A DNA stretch of 64,000 nucleotides from Paenibacillus tritici. Its GTDB lineage: Bacteria > Bacillota > Bacilli > Paenibacillales > Paenibacillaceae. The position numbers were made by a program, and so were the translations under genes. Numbering within the stretch: the stretch's first letter is position 1; each line of letters begins with the position of its first letter. The DNA lies in contig NZ_JABMKX010000009.1 of NCBI RefSeq assembly GCF_013204885.1, positions 124,001 through 188,000 of the forward strand. The letters run 5' to 3'. Positions 33,938-43,337 of this stretch are shown one piece after another. A model generated the notes under the pieces. The model did not search any database. It was not told the DNA's origin and worked only from the letters and a program-made list of their open reading frames with translations.

Positions 33938-35494
33938 TTGACTGGAACCACAGGTACGGCAAAAGTTGCAGTAATCGGCGCAGGGCCGGGCGGATTGGCC
34001 GCAGCGATGCTGCTGTCCGCCGAAGGATATGAAGTGGAGCTCTACGAGCAGCAGGCCACGGTTGGCGGAAGATCAGGAGAACTGAGGCTGGGAGATTACC
34101 GTTTTGACCGGGGGGCTACCTTTTTGATGATGCCGCATTTGCTGGAGGAGCTGTTCGCTCTGGCAGGGCGGTCTGTACATGACTATGTTTCCTTGAAGCC
34201 GCTTGACCCGCTGTATTCCCTGCATTTTGGAGATACCGTATTTACACCGTCCACGAATCAGGTCCAGACGGCTGAAGAGATTGAGCGGCTATTCCCCGGC
34301 AACGGCAACGGCTACCGCCGGTTCATGGCCGAAGAGGGCGACAAGCTGGAGCGGGTGATTCCGCTGCTGCAGCGTCCGTTCCAATCGCTCGGTGATTATA
34401 TGAAAAGAGATGTGCTGCATGCGCTGCCCAAGCTGAATGCCGCAGACAACGTATACAACCGGCTGTCCCGGTATTTCGATGATGAACGGCTGCGCTTCTC
34501 ATTCACGTTCCAGGCCAAGTATCTGGGGATGTCGCCCTGGGAATGTCCAGGCACCTTCACGATTCTGTCTTACATGGAACACCGCTACGGCCTGTACCAC
34601 CCGATAGGCGGAATTAACCGTGTGCTTCAGGCCATGGCCGAGGTGATTCAGGAGCATGGCGGGCAGGTGCATACGGCAAGCGGAGTGAAGCGCATTCTGG
34701 TCAAGAACGGACATGCCGCAGGCTTGCTGCTGGAGAACGGGGAGAAGGTGGAGGCAGATTACATTGTGATTGGAGCAGATTTCGGCTCCGCGATGACACA
34801 GTTGTTCGAGCCGGGCCTGCTGAAGAAGTATACCCCCGCCAAGGTTGCCCGCAAAAGATATTCCTGCTCCACAGCCATGCTCTATCTGGGGATAGATGGA
34901 GAGGTGGAGCTTGATCATCATTCGGTTCACTTCGCCGCAGATTACCGGCGTAATGTCAGGGAGATCACCGAGCTGGGCGTCTTGTCGGATGATGCCTCCA
35001 TCTACATCCATAATCCTTCGGTCATTGATAAGACGCTGGCGCCTCCGGGCAAATCCTCGCTCTATGTGCTGATGCCGGTGCCGAATCTGAGTGCAGATAT
35101 CAACTGGGAGCAGGAGCGCGCTGAGGTTGAGGACTGGATGATGGAGCGGCTGGAGCAGATCCCGCAGCTCGCGGGAATAGCCGGACGGGTGGAAGAGCGC
35201 CTGTTCTTCTCGCCGCAGGACTGGCAGGACAAGCAGAATGTCTATAACGGTGCAACCTTCAATCTGGCCCATAACCTGGGGCAGATGATGCATCTGCGGC
35301 CGCACAACACCTTCGAGGAGGTGCGCGGCATCTGGCTGGTCGGGGGCGGAACACATCCGGGCAGCGGTCTGCCGACGATCTTCGAGTCGGCCAAGATCAG
35401 TGCGCAGCTGCTGCGGAAGCATGACCAGGCTGTGCGGGGCAGATTCACTGTGCAGACCGGCGCTCACGGCGCGGGCGCAGGGGTGCCGCTATGA
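33938..35494 (+). CDS. crtN: Diapophytoene desaturase-type carotenoid oxidoreductase (CrtN/CrtI family)
   Basis: FAD-dependent desaturase acting on a C30 (or C40) carotene, 518 residues. N-terminal dinucleotide fold VAVIGAGPGGLAAAMLL (residues 10-26), then YRFDRGATFLMMP; C-terminal FAD signature WLVGGGTHPGSGLPTIFESAK. First gene of a tightly packed seven-gene operon. TTG 33938 is supported by AAGGAGG 7 bases upstream. It overlaps the next gene by 4 bases. Which of the three desaturase-like genes makes diaponeurosporene is inferred from order only. Confidence 0.85.
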   Translation: MTGTTGTAKVAVIGAGPGGLAAAMLLSAEGYEVELYEQQATVGGRSGELRLGDYRFDRGATFLMMPHLLEELFALAGRSVHDYVSLKPLDPLYSLHFGDTVFTPSTNQVQTAEEIERLFPGNGNGYRRFMAEEGDKLERVIPLLQRPFQSLGDYMKRDVLHALPKLNAADNVYNRLSRYFDDERLRFSFTFQAKYLGMSPWECPGTFTILSYMEHRYGLYHPIGGINRVLQAMAEVIQEHGGQVHTASGVKRILVKNGHAAGLLLENGEKVEADYIVIGADFGSAMTQLFEPGLLKKYTPAKVARKRYSCSTAMLYLGIDGEVELDHHSVHFAADYRRNVREITELGVLSDDASIYIHNPSVIDKTLAPPGKSSLYVLMPVPNLSADINWEQERAEVEDWMMERLEQIPQLAGIAGRVEERLFFSPQDWQDKQNVYNGATFNLAHNLGQMMHLRPHNTFEEVRGIWLVGGGTHPGSGLPTIFESAKISAQLLRKHDQAVRGRFTVQTGAHGAGAGVPL

Positions 35495-37011
35495 GCCGCG
35501 TTGCCATCGTGGGCAGCGGGATCGGCGGTCTGACGGCAGCGCTGCTGCTCACCCGTCAGGGGCATGAGGTTGTGATATATGAGCGCGCTGCCCAGGTGGG
35601 CGGGCGGGTCGCTTTTGAAGAGGAGGGCGGCTACCGGATTGACCGTGGGCCTACCATCGTGCTGCTGCCGGAGATGCTGCTGGGGATTCTGGAAGAAGGC
35701 GGGCTGCCGCGCGGAAGCCTGGAGCTGCTGCACTGTGATCCGCTCTACCGGGTCCACTTCAGGAGCGGGCGCGTCTTGACCAAGTTCGCCGATGCTTCGG
35801 CGCAGGCGGAGGAGATTGACCGCATCTATCCTGGAGAAGGCAAGGGCTTCACCCGATTCATGAACGAGATGTCGGTGCTGTATCCGCAGGGCCGGACTTC
35901 ATTTCTTGAGCGGGGGTATCCGAACGGGCGGGAGTTCTTCAGCCCGGCCAACCTGTCGCTGATGGTCCGCCTGCGCGCTTACCAGAGCCTGCGCTCTGCC
36001 GTCGGCCAGTACTTCCGGCATGAGGAGCTTAGAGATGCCTTCTCCCTCCAGAGCCTATATATCGGAGGGGCGCCGTTCCGCACCCCGGGTATCTACACGA
36101 TGCTCCCTTACGCCGAACATGCCTTCGGCATCTGGATGCTGAAGGGCGGGTATGGCACGCTGCCGCAGATCATGGCCCGGGAGCTGGAGAGCCGGGGGAC
36201 AGAGATTCATACGGGCACAGAAGTGGAGTCCTTGCTTGTTGCGGGAAGCCGCTGCCGCGGAGTTGTTGTTCAAGGGAAGGAGATCCCTTATGATGCTGTA
36301 CTGTATAACGGTGATTTCCCGCATGTCGAGAAGCTGCTTCCACCGGGTGTCTTCAAGCAGGAGCGCGCTCTGGATGTAAGTGCAAATAAGGGCAGCCGCA
36401 TATCCCCCAAAAGGATCAAGCGGGGGAGCTTCAAGCCTTCCTCGGGCTGCCTGCTGATCTATGCGGCTACGGACAAACGGTGGCCGCAGTCACTGGTTCA
36501 CCAGTTCTTCCTGCCGGATAGTCTGAACAGCAGCCTTCATGAGCTGTTTGACCGGGGACAGATCCCCGCAGATTCCTCTTATTATGTATTCAATCCGGTA
36601 GCGCTGGACAGCAGCGCGGCCCCTCCCGGACAAAGCGTGCTGTATTTCCTTGTTCCCGTTCCGGCAGCACCGGATAAGGACTGGGGGGAGCTGGCCGGAG
36701 CGCTGGCCGACAAGGTGCTGGCGGATGCGGAGCAGCGGGGCTTCCCCGGGCTTGCCGCGAGTCTGATCTGGCGGAGGCTAAGAACTCCCGCTGATGCCCA
36801 GAAGGAAGGGATGTACGGCGGAGGCAGCTTCGGCATTGCCCCGCTGCTGAGCCAGTCGGGGGTATTCCGGCCCCAGCCGAAGCCCTATCCGCTCCAAGGG
36901 CTATATGCCGCAGGCGCATCCGTCCACCCCGGCGGCGGTGTGCCGATTGTGATGCAGGGAGCGAAGCTTGCCGTTCAGCAAATGATAAAGGAGATGAGCG
37001 TAGATGAATGA
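35491..37011 (+). CDS. Second CrtN-like carotenoid desaturase
   Basis: 506 residues, FAD fold VAIVGSGIGGLTAALLL at the N-terminus and YAAGASVHPGGGVPIVMQGAK at the C-terminus, both standard for CrtI/CrtN/CrtP proteins. Its ATG overlaps the stop of the previous gene (ATGA), indicating translational coupling, and its 3' end overlaps crtM by 8 bases. Paralogue of its neighbours at 33938 and 40509. In Bacillaceae clusters such a third copy (often called CrtNc) acts as an oxidase or further desaturase. The exact step here is unknown. Confidence 0.83.
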   Translation: MSRVAIVGSGIGGLTAALLLTRQGHEVVIYERAAQVGGRVAFEEEGGYRIDRGPTIVLLPEMLLGILEEGGLPRGSLELLHCDPLYRVHFRSGRVLTKFADASAQAEEIDRIYPGEGKGFTRFMNEMSVLYPQGRTSFLERGYPNGREFFSPANLSLMVRLRAYQSLRSAVGQYFRHEELRDAFSLQSLYIGGAPFRTPGIYTMLPYAEHAFGIWMLKGGYGTLPQIMARELESRGTEIHTGTEVESLLVAGSRCRGVVVQGKEIPYDAVLYNGDFPHVEKLLPPGVFKQERALDVSANKGSRISPKRIKRGSFKPSSGCLLIYAATDKRWPQSLVHQFFLPDSLNSSLHELFDRGQIPADSSYYVFNPVALDSSAAPPGQSVLYFLVPVPAAPDKDWGELAGALADKVLADAEQRGFPGLAASLIWRRLRTPADAQKEGMYGGGSFGIAPLLSQSGVFRPQPKPYPLQGLYAAGASVHPGGGVPIVMQGAKLAVQQMIKEMSVDE

Positions 37012-37861
37012 AAGGATACTGCAGCAATGCGAGGAATTGATGAAGAGAGGGTCTACCTCCTTTCATAAAGCGTTTGATGTTCTGCCAAGTCCCAGGCGTG
37101 AAGCGGTGCATGTGATTTATGCCTTTTGCCGGATTATAGATGATAGTGTGGATGAGCCTGAGCATTCGCCGTACAGCATTCATGAGCTGCGGGCGCATTT
37201 CAGGAATCTGGAGACGGCGGAAGGGCATTTCATCTGGCCGGCGCTGCGCTGGCTGTTCAGCAGCTTCCCGCAGCTTCAGCGTGAGCCCTTCCATCTGCAA
37301 ATGGAGGGTCAGCTCAGAGATCTGTCCTTCACTCAATATGACACGATGGAGCAGCTTCAGGACTACTGCTATCTTGTGGCGGGGACTGTCGGGGAGATGC
37401 TGCTGCCCGTCCTGCGGGATGATCAGAGTGAAGCGGCACGAACGGCTGGAATTGCTCTGGGGATAGGGATGCAGCTTGTGAATATCATCCGTGATGTGGG
37501 GGAGGATCTGCGCAGAGGACGGAGGTATGTGCCGCTTGAGGTGATGGGGAGACATGGCTACAGCCAGCGGGAACTGGAAGACGGGGAGGTCAACCCGCGG
37601 TTTATCGCAGTAATCCAGGAGCTTAAGACAGAGGCGCTGGGCTGGTTCCACCAGGGGCTGGAGAATGTGCACACGTATCCTTTGGAGAGCGGACTTGCCA
37701 TTGAACTCGCCGCCTCCTTCTATGCTGCCATTCTGGATGCGGTGGAGGCAGACGGTTATGACGTTTTTCACAAGCGCTCTTATGTCAGTGATGAAGCCAA
37801 GCTCCAGCTGTTCCAGCGTACGGTTGTGCGCTATGCCGGTATAAGAACTGCGGTGGTCTGA
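37004..37861 (+). CDS. crtM: Diapophytoene (squalene/phytoene) synthase
   Basis: Head-to-head prenyl synthase, 285 residues. Both Asp-rich substrate motifs are present: IIDDSVDEPE (DxxxD form) and NIIRDVGEDLRRGRRYVPLE. Length and the YAFCRIIDD block fit CrtM/CrtB. The company of CrtN-like genes and C30-type tailoring genes favours two farnesyl diphosphates giving C30 diapophytoene, but a C40 product cannot be excluded from sequence. Coupled to both neighbours by overlap or a 2-base gap. Confidence 0.9.
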   Translation: MNERILQQCEELMKRGSTSFHKAFDVLPSPRREAVHVIYAFCRIIDDSVDEPEHSPYSIHELRAHFRNLETAEGHFIWPALRWLFSSFPQLQREPFHLQMEGQLRDLSFTQYDTMEQLQDYCYLVAGTVGEMLLPVLRDDQSEAARTAGIALGIGMQLVNIIRDVGEDLRRGRRYVPLEVMGRHGYSQRELEDGEVNPRFIAVIQELKTEALGWFHQGLENVHTYPLESGLAIELAASFYAAILDAVEADGYDVFHKRSYVSDEAKLQLFQRTVVRYAGIRTAVV

Positions 37862-37863
37862 GG

Positions 37864-38649
37864 ATGGTCAGAATTCTTTTTTGGATCTGGTATGTCATTG
37901 GCGCTCTGCTGCTGATCTGGTTCGGAATTCCCCAAAGCCTGCGTTTCTCCAACGGATTGTTTCTCGTGTTCTATGCCGCATATGCCGTGGATTTATTATC
38001 CAAGGGGCGAGTTCAGCCTTTTATGTCTGACTGGTCAGTCAATTCTTCGGGAGGCTGGCGCAAAGCGCGATTCTGGTACGCCTTGGCGCTGATCTGGCTG
38101 GGAGGAATGGCGGTCGAATGGGTAGGTGTACATTCCGGCCGGTTGTTTGGAGATTATAGTTACTCTACTATTCTGGGGCCTTTATTCTTCGGTGTGCCGG
38201 TTACACTGGGCTTCGCCTGGATCGCTGTCGTGTGCAATGCCGTACTGATTAGTCATGATGCCGGACAGCGGGGCTTCAGGCTGCGGCTGCTGCGGGCTGT
38301 TCAGGTGGGCTTCTGGACGGTGCTGATGGATCTGGTGCTTGATCCTGTTGCCCATGCGAGGGGCTTCTGGCACTGGGAGGGCGGCGGGGGCTTCTACCAG
38401 GTGCCCTGGAGCAACTTCGGCGGCTGGCTGATTGCAGGCGGGCTCTTGTCCATGCTGCTTCCGGCTGTGCCGGTGGCCCGGCTTGCTGCCCGCCGGGGCA
38501 CCCGCTTGTATCAGGCGATTCTGATTATGTTCGGTCTGATCAGTCTTACAGAGGGACTGCCAGCCTGTGCGGTTATCGCCGTGGCGGGTATTGCTCTGGC
38601 TGAAGGGAGTCTGCGTTATGCTGGAAGCCGTCAAGTCGGGAAGCTTTGA
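37864..38649 (+). CDS. cruF: CruF-like carotenoid 1,2-hydratase (DUF422)
   Basis: 261-residue integral membrane protein with about seven helices. Diagnostic blocks: GVPVTLGFAWIAVVCNA and LDPVAHARGFWHWEGGGGFYQVPWSNFGGWL, conserved in CruF and bacteroidal carotenoid biosynthesis proteins. CruF adds water to a psi-end group to make a 1-hydroxy carotenoid, which can then be glycosylated. Start 2 bases after crtM; the 3' end overlaps the next gene by 32 bases. Confidence 0.82.
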   Translation: MVRILFWIWYVIGALLLIWFGIPQSLRFSNGLFLVFYAAYAVDLLSKGRVQPFMSDWSVNSSGGWRKARFWYALALIWLGGMAVEWVGVHSGRLFGDYSYSTILGPLFFGVPVTLGFAWIAVVCNAVLISHDAGQRGFRLRLLRAVQVGFWTVLMDLVLDPVAHARGFWHWEGGGGFYQVPWSNFGGWLIAGGLLSMLLPAVPVARLAARRGTRLYQAILIMFGLISLTEGLPACAVIAVAGIALAEGSLRYAGSRQVGKL

Positions 38650-39358
38650 CCGGGTGTTCTACCGCTATAATTCAATGTATCTGCTGCGCAGACATTTCCA
38701 TTCCATCGGAATCAGCGGCGAACTCCAGCCCTCTGCCGCTGCAGGCCGGGGGATTCTCTATCTGATGAATCACAGCTCGTGGTGGGACGGTCTGCTGGCT
38801 TATCACGCCGCCGGGAAGCTGCCCGGCAGCCGCCATTACTTCATGATGGAAGAGGAGCAGCTGCGCAAATATGCCTTCTTCCGAAAGCTTGGGGCCTATT
38901 CCATTAACTCCGGCAGCACAGGCGACTTGCGGGCTTCGCTGCGTTATACAGCCGGATTACTGCAAGCAGGGGAGAGTGTCTGGATGTATCCCGAAGGTGA
39001 AATTCTGCCGCTGGAGCACCGCCCGCTGAGCCTGAAGGCAGGGGCGGCCTTAGTGCTGCGCCTCAGTCCGCAGACTGCCGTAGTGCCGGTAACGCTGTAT
39101 CACGGCCTGTTCCGTCATACCAAGCCGGAAGCTACACTGCTGGCCGGAGCGCCGCAGCTCCTGCCATGGGCGGAGATGGACCGCTCCGTAATAGCCCGCA
39201 CGCTGGAGACTGTTCTTAGTGAACAACTGGAGGCACACCGGAGCAGGATCATTCATCATAAAGGGTACATGCCGGATGAATTCAGGCCGCTGCTGCGCAA
39301 AGGGAGATCCACCAATGAGTGGCTGGATCTGCTGCGGCCGGGCAGGGGGAGACGATGA
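38618..39358 (+). CDS. PlsC-like acyltransferase, probable carotenoid-glycoside acyltransferase
   Basis: 246 residues of the 1-acyl-glycerol-phosphate acyltransferase fold: NHSSWWDG (NHx4D catalytic motif) and WMYPEGE (acceptor/phosphate-binding block). Position in the carotenoid operon beside a glycosyltransferase suggests it esterifies the sugar with a fatty acid, as in staphyloxanthin-like pigments. This is inference; a membrane-lipid role is the alternative. ATG 38618 is chosen for AAGGGAG upstream; the longer frame from 38567 lies within the previous gene. ATGA overlap with the next gene. Confidence 0.8.
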   Translation: MLEAVKSGSFDRVFYRYNSMYLLRRHFHSIGISGELQPSAAAGRGILYLMNHSSWWDGLLAYHAAGKLPGSRHYFMMEEEQLRKYAFFRKLGAYSINSGSTGDLRASLRYTAGLLQAGESVWMYPEGEILPLEHRPLSLKAGAALVLRLSPQTAVVPVTLYHGLFRHTKPEATLLAGAPQLLPWAEMDRSVIARTLETVLSEQLEAHRSRIIHHKGYMPDEFRPLLRKGRSTNEWLDLLRPGRGRR

Positions 39359-40512
39359 ACCTGCTCTTTCAAATCCTGTCAGGTATTCTGCTGCTCCAGC
39401 TGTTGTTCGCGCTATGGAATGCAGCCCAGCTTCCCGTAATAGGTGCAGGTCCGGGGAGGAGAGAGGTGAAGGTTCAGCCAGCGCAGGCTACCTCACGGGT
39501 CCGGCGCTTGTCGGTATTGATCCCTGCCCGCAATGAAGCAGATAACATTGCCGGTTGCCTCTCCTCGGTGCTGGCTTGCAGCACCGGTGGAGCAGAGGTG
39601 GAGATCATCGTTCTGGATGATTCATCCACAGACGGAACAGGGGCTATGGCTGCTGCGGCCGGTGGCGGCAGGGTACGCGTTCTGCGGGGCCGGGCGCTAC
39701 CCGAGGGATGGCTTGGCAAGTCCCATGCCTGCGCTCAGCTTGCGGAAGCTGCAAGCGGAGACTGGCTGCTGTTCCTCGACGCGGATGTCCGTCTGCAGCA
39801 GGGGGCGCTGCAGGCGGCTCTCTCTGCAGCCGAAGCTGCGGGCAGCGGCATGATTACAGGCTTCCCCCGGCAGATTACGGGGTCATGGCTGGAGCGGCTG
39901 GTGGTTCCCCTGATGGTCTTCACCATCATCTGCCACCTGCCCGTTCCGCTGGTCAGCGGCTCTGGAGATCCGCGGTTTGTTGCGGCACATGGCGGCTTCA
40001 TCCTGATCCGCCGCAGCAGTTATGACCGCTGTGGCGGGCATCAGGCCATCCGCAGTGCGCTGGTGGATGACATGGCGCTGGCCCGGGCCGTGAAGCGGGC
40101 GGGAGAGACGGTAAGGCTCATGAATATCACGGAGCAGGTGTCGATGCGGATGTATCACAATGCCAAGCAGGTATGGAACGGCTACCGGAAGAATATCTAT
40201 GCCGGTATCGGCCGCAGCCCTATACTCCTGCTGGCAGTACTGTTCCTGTATTGGTCGCTGTATGTGCTGCCTGCGGCTGCCGTTCTGTACGGCTGCCTGA
40301 GCGGTCAGTTAGGCGCAGCGATCTGGCCTGCTGCTGCGCTGCTGACTGGTATCGCTGTCAAGCGGACGAGCGATGCTGCCGGTAAGCAGCCGTTCTGGTA
40401 TTGTATTCTTCTCCCGGCGGCTATGCTCTGCTTATCCCTGATTGCGGCTGCATCCTGGAACGGAAGCCGCACACGCGGGGGCTATGAATGGAAAGGAAGG
40501 CGTTATGAATGA
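39355..40512 (+). CDS. crtQ: Membrane glycosyltransferase family 2, CrtQ-like
   Basis: 385 residues: N-terminal helix, GT-A catalytic domain, and C-terminal helices. Motifs: LSVLIPARNEADNI, VLDDSSTDGTG, the DxD-type LFLDADVRL, catalytic ALVDDMALA and the acceptor-site-like QVWNGYRKN. Predicted to transfer glucose to a hydroxy- or carboxy-carotenoid. ATG 39355 overlaps the stop before it; GCAGGGGGAG is upstream. Its own stop overlaps the next gene by 4 bases. Confidence 0.82.
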   Translation: MNLLFQILSGILLLQLLFALWNAAQLPVIGAGPGRREVKVQPAQATSRVRRLSVLIPARNEADNIAGCLSSVLACSTGGAEVEIIVLDDSSTDGTGAMAAAAGGGRVRVLRGRALPEGWLGKSHACAQLAEAASGDWLLFLDADVRLQQGALQAALSAAEAAGSGMITGFPRQITGSWLERLVVPLMVFTIICHLPVPLVSGSGDPRFVAAHGGFILIRRSSYDRCGGHQAIRSALVDDMALARAVKRAGETVRLMNITEQVSMRMYHNAKQVWNGYRKNIYAGIGRSPILLLAVLFLYWSLYVLPAAAVLYGCLSGQLGAAIWPAAALLTGIAVKRTSDAAGKQPFWYCILLPAAMLCLSLIAAASWNGSRTRGGYEWKGRRYE

Positions 40513-41984
40513 AACCGAAGGCTGTGATTATAGGCGCCGGATTCGGAGGTCTGTCCTGCGCGGTAACCCTAGCCGCCAAAGGCTGGGAAGTGACCGTGCT
40601 GGAACGGCAGCCGCAGCCCGGCGGTAAGCTGCAGCGTGTGGAGACGGGAGGCTACACCTTCGACAGGGGTCCCAGTACAATTACGATGCCCCATGTCTTC
40701 CGCTCCTTGTATGAGCTTGCGGGGGCCAGCATGGAGGATTACGTTCAGCTCTATGAACTGGAGCCGCGGACACGCAATGTGTTCGCTGACGGCAAGGTGG
40801 TTGACTTGTCCCGGGATACCGGGAGGATGCGCGAGCAGATCGCATCCTACAGTTCCGCAGATGCTTCGCGTTACCCGGAATTTCTGGCGGAAGCCTCCCG
40901 TCTATACCGGCTCAGCGAGAAGCAGTTCCTGAACCGGCTGCTGCTGTCCTGGAGGGATAAGTTATCCCCTTCCCTTGTGCGGGACCTGCTGAGGGTAAGG
41001 CCTTTTCTCAGCCTGCATGATTTGCTGCTCCGTTACTTCTCTCATCCGAATACCCTAGCTATGCTGGGCCGCTATGCCACCTATGTCGGGTCATCGCCCT
41101 ATCGTTCTCCCTCCATCTTCGCCATGCTCGGACATCTGGAGATTCAGGAAGGCGTATACGGTGTGAAGGGCGGCACCTATGAGTTAGTCAGCGGCTTGGC
41201 TGCCCTGGCCCGCAATCTGGGCGTGAAGTTAATGACAGGAACGGAGGTCACGGGGATATCCGTGGTCTCCGGTGCGGTAGAAGGTGTGGATACGGCGCAG
41301 GGCTTCTATCCGGCCAAGACGGTCATTGCCGGTGGCGATGTGCTGAGCATCAACCGGCTGCTGCTGCCCGAAGCGGTCCGTCCCGGAATGACGGACCGCA
41401 GAATTGAAGCGTACGAGCCGTCCCTGTCCGGGCTGGTCACGCTGGCAGGAGTGCCGCGCACGTATGATGCGCTGCTGCATCACACGGTGTTTTTCCCGGA
41501 GAACTATGAACAGGAATTCAAGGATATCTTCGAGCATAGACGCCCTCCGCAGCACCCGGCGGTCTATGTCTGCCACTCGGGTTATTCTGAGCCTGAGATG
41601 GCGCCTGCGGGCGGGAGCAATCTGTTCATCCTGGCCAATGCGCCTTATCTGAGCCCGGCCTGTGACTGGAGTGCGGAGACGGATGCTTACGGGGAGCGTG
41701 TAATGTCGGTACTGGAGGGCCATGGAATCACAGGGCTGTCCGCAGCGGAGGTGCTGGAGCATTATACCCCGCAGGATATCGCCCGTGATACGCTGGCGCA
41801 TCAGGGAGCCATATACGGGATATCCTCCAATACGGTAAGGCAGACCTTCTCCCGTCCGGGCAACCGCTCCAGGGATGTACAGGGACTCTGGTATGTTGGC
41901 GGTACCACCCATCCCGGAGGGGGAACACCGGTTGTCTCGCTCTCCGGACGGCTGGTTGGTGAATACATTGCCAGCCATTGGTGA
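40509..41984 (+). CDS. crtP: CrtP/CrtNb-like carotenoid oxidase
   Basis: 491 residues, FAD-binding VIIGAGFGGLSCAVTLA at the start and WYVGGTTHPGGGTPVVSLSGRL at the end. The HPGGGTPxVxLSG ending is typical of the diaponeurosporene oxidase branch (CrtP/CrtNb), which oxidises the terminal methyl group. Last gene of the operon; the following gene is 162 bases away and has its own -10-like sequence. Confidence 0.84.
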   Translation: MKPKAVIIGAGFGGLSCAVTLAAKGWEVTVLERQPQPGGKLQRVETGGYTFDRGPSTITMPHVFRSLYELAGASMEDYVQLYELEPRTRNVFADGKVVDLSRDTGRMREQIASYSSADASRYPEFLAEASRLYRLSEKQFLNRLLLSWRDKLSPSLVRDLLRVRPFLSLHDLLLRYFSHPNTLAMLGRYATYVGSSPYRSPSIFAMLGHLEIQEGVYGVKGGTYELVSGLAALARNLGVKLMTGTEVTGISVVSGAVEGVDTAQGFYPAKTVIAGGDVLSINRLLLPEAVRPGMTDRRIEAYEPSLSGLVTLAGVPRTYDALLHHTVFFPENYEQEFKDIFEHRRPPQHPAVYVCHSGYSEPEMAPAGGSNLFILANAPYLSPACDWSAETDAYGERVMSVLEGHGITGLSAAEVLEHYTPQDIARDTLAHQGAIYGISSNTVRQTFSRPGNRSRDVQGLWYVGGTTHPGGGTPVVSLSGRLVGEYIASHW

Positions 41985-42029
41985 GGGGATATGGCCCTGT
42001 CTGCATTCAACGGCCAGGCAGGGTTGTGT

Positions 42030-42117
42030 TATAATAAAATGTACTTGTGCCGAGCAGCGCTGAGTAAGATAGAAAAAGCGCTTCCATATAGATATGAACA
42101 TAATAGATATGAACATA
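42030..42117 (+). promoter_or_regulatory. Possible fni promoter region with a 15-bp tandem repeat
   Basis: TATAAT at 42030-42035 without a convincing -35, and two copies of TAGATATGAACATA at 42089 and 42104 (15-bp period) shortly before the ribosome site GGAGGAAG. Confidence 0.45.
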
Positions 42118-42146
42118 TATAATGACACAGAGCGGAGGAAGACAGC

Positions 42147-43289
42147 ATGAATGATATGCCGCAGAATGGCGTGCCGCGGAGCTCTGTTGAGCAGTCAGGC
42201 ACAGGGCTTGAACCCGTTCAGCAGGTTGCTTCAGGCATGGCCGGACATAAATCTCTGCTGCCCGACTCCAGAACCGGAGAACGGAAGATTGAGCATGTGC
42301 GGCTCTGCCTGAATGAGGATGTCGCCGGCAGCGGAATCACAACCGGCTTCGAGCAGTACCGGTTCCGTCATAACGCACTGCCGGAGCTGGACTTCGAGCA
42401 GATCTCGCTGCGTACAGCATTTCTGGGCCGTACGCTGCGCACCCCGCTGCTGATCAGCTCCATGACCGGGGGAAGCCTGGCGACCGGAAGCATCAACGAC
42501 CGGCTTGCCGAAGCCGCTGAGCGCCGGGGCTGGGCGCTTGGCGTCGGCTCAGTGCGGGCCGCTGTAGAACGTGCGGAGCTGGCGCCGACCTTCCATGTGC
42601 GCGGCAGGGCGCCCACGATTCCGGTCATTGCCAATGTCGGAGCGGTACAGCTCTCCTACGGCTTCGGTGTAGACGAGTGCCGCCGTGCAGTAGAGATTGC
42701 GGGAGCCGACTGGCTGGTTCTTCATCTGAACGGACTGCAGGAGGTGTTCCAGCCGGAGGGCGATACCGGCTTTGGCTCCCTGCTGAAGCGGATAGAGGCG
42801 TTATGCCGGAGTCTTGAGATTCCGGTGGGTGTCAAGGAAGTCGGCTGGGGAATTGACGGCGATACGGCAGCCCGGCTATATCAGGCAGGGGCTGCCTTCA
42901 TCGACGTTGCCGGTGCGGGCGGCACCTCCTGGAGCCAGGTGGAGAAGTTCCGCAGCGTTGATCCGGTGCGGCGTGCGGCTGCGGAGGCCTTCGCCGACTG
43001 GGGGATTCCCACGGCGGAATGCATTACCGAGGTGCGCGGCATCTCCCCGCACGGCGCGCTTATCGGCAGCGGCGGGCTGAAGCATGGGGTAGATGCCGCG
43101 AAGGCGCTGGCGCTGGGGGCGGATCTGGCGGGCTTCGGGCGGGGGCTGCTGGGCCCGGCCGTCAGCTCCGAGGAGGCGCTGGATCAGGCGCTGGCCCAGG
43201 TGGAGCTGGAGCTGCGGACGGTAATGTTCGGCATCGGAGCGCCGGATCTTACTGCACTGCGCGGTACCCCGCGTCTTCTCCGGCGGTAG
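42147..43289 (+). CDS. fni: Type 2 isopentenyl-diphosphate isomerase
   Basis: FMN/NADPH-dependent interconversion of IPP and DMAPP, supplying farnesyl diphosphate for the carotenoid genes just upstream. 380 residues, about 30 longer than usual because of an N-terminal tail (before ERKIEHVRLCL). Motifs: TPLLISSMTGG, GVGSVRAA, HLNGLQEVFQPEGD, GTSWSQVE and the FMN-phosphate-binding GSGGLKHGVDAAKALALGAD. ATG 42147 has GGAGGAAG upstream; ATG 42240 is a possible later start. Its location after crtP suggests functional linkage. Confidence 0.92.
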   Translation: MNDMPQNGVPRSSVEQSGTGLEPVQQVASGMAGHKSLLPDSRTGERKIEHVRLCLNEDVAGSGITTGFEQYRFRHNALPELDFEQISLRTAFLGRTLRTPLLISSMTGGSLATGSINDRLAEAAERRGWALGVGSVRAAVERAELAPTFHVRGRAPTIPVIANVGAVQLSYGFGVDECRRAVEIAGADWLVLHLNGLQEVFQPEGDTGFGSLLKRIEALCRSLEIPVGVKEVGWGIDGDTAARLYQAGAAFIDVAGAGGTSWSQVEKFRSVDPVRRAAAEAFADWGIPTAECITEVRGISPHGALIGSGGLKHGVDAAKALALGADLAGFGRGLLGPAVSSEEALDQALAQVELELRTVMFGIGAPDLTALRGTPRLLRR

Positions 43290-43337
43290 CGGTAGGGACC
43301 AGACGATGATTATGGAACAAGAGGAAGGGCTAACATT

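Noticed and set aside
36590..37771. 393-codon minus-strand frame opposite crtM
   Set aside because: Antisense to well-supported carotenoid genes, with composition typical of a reverse-frame shadow.
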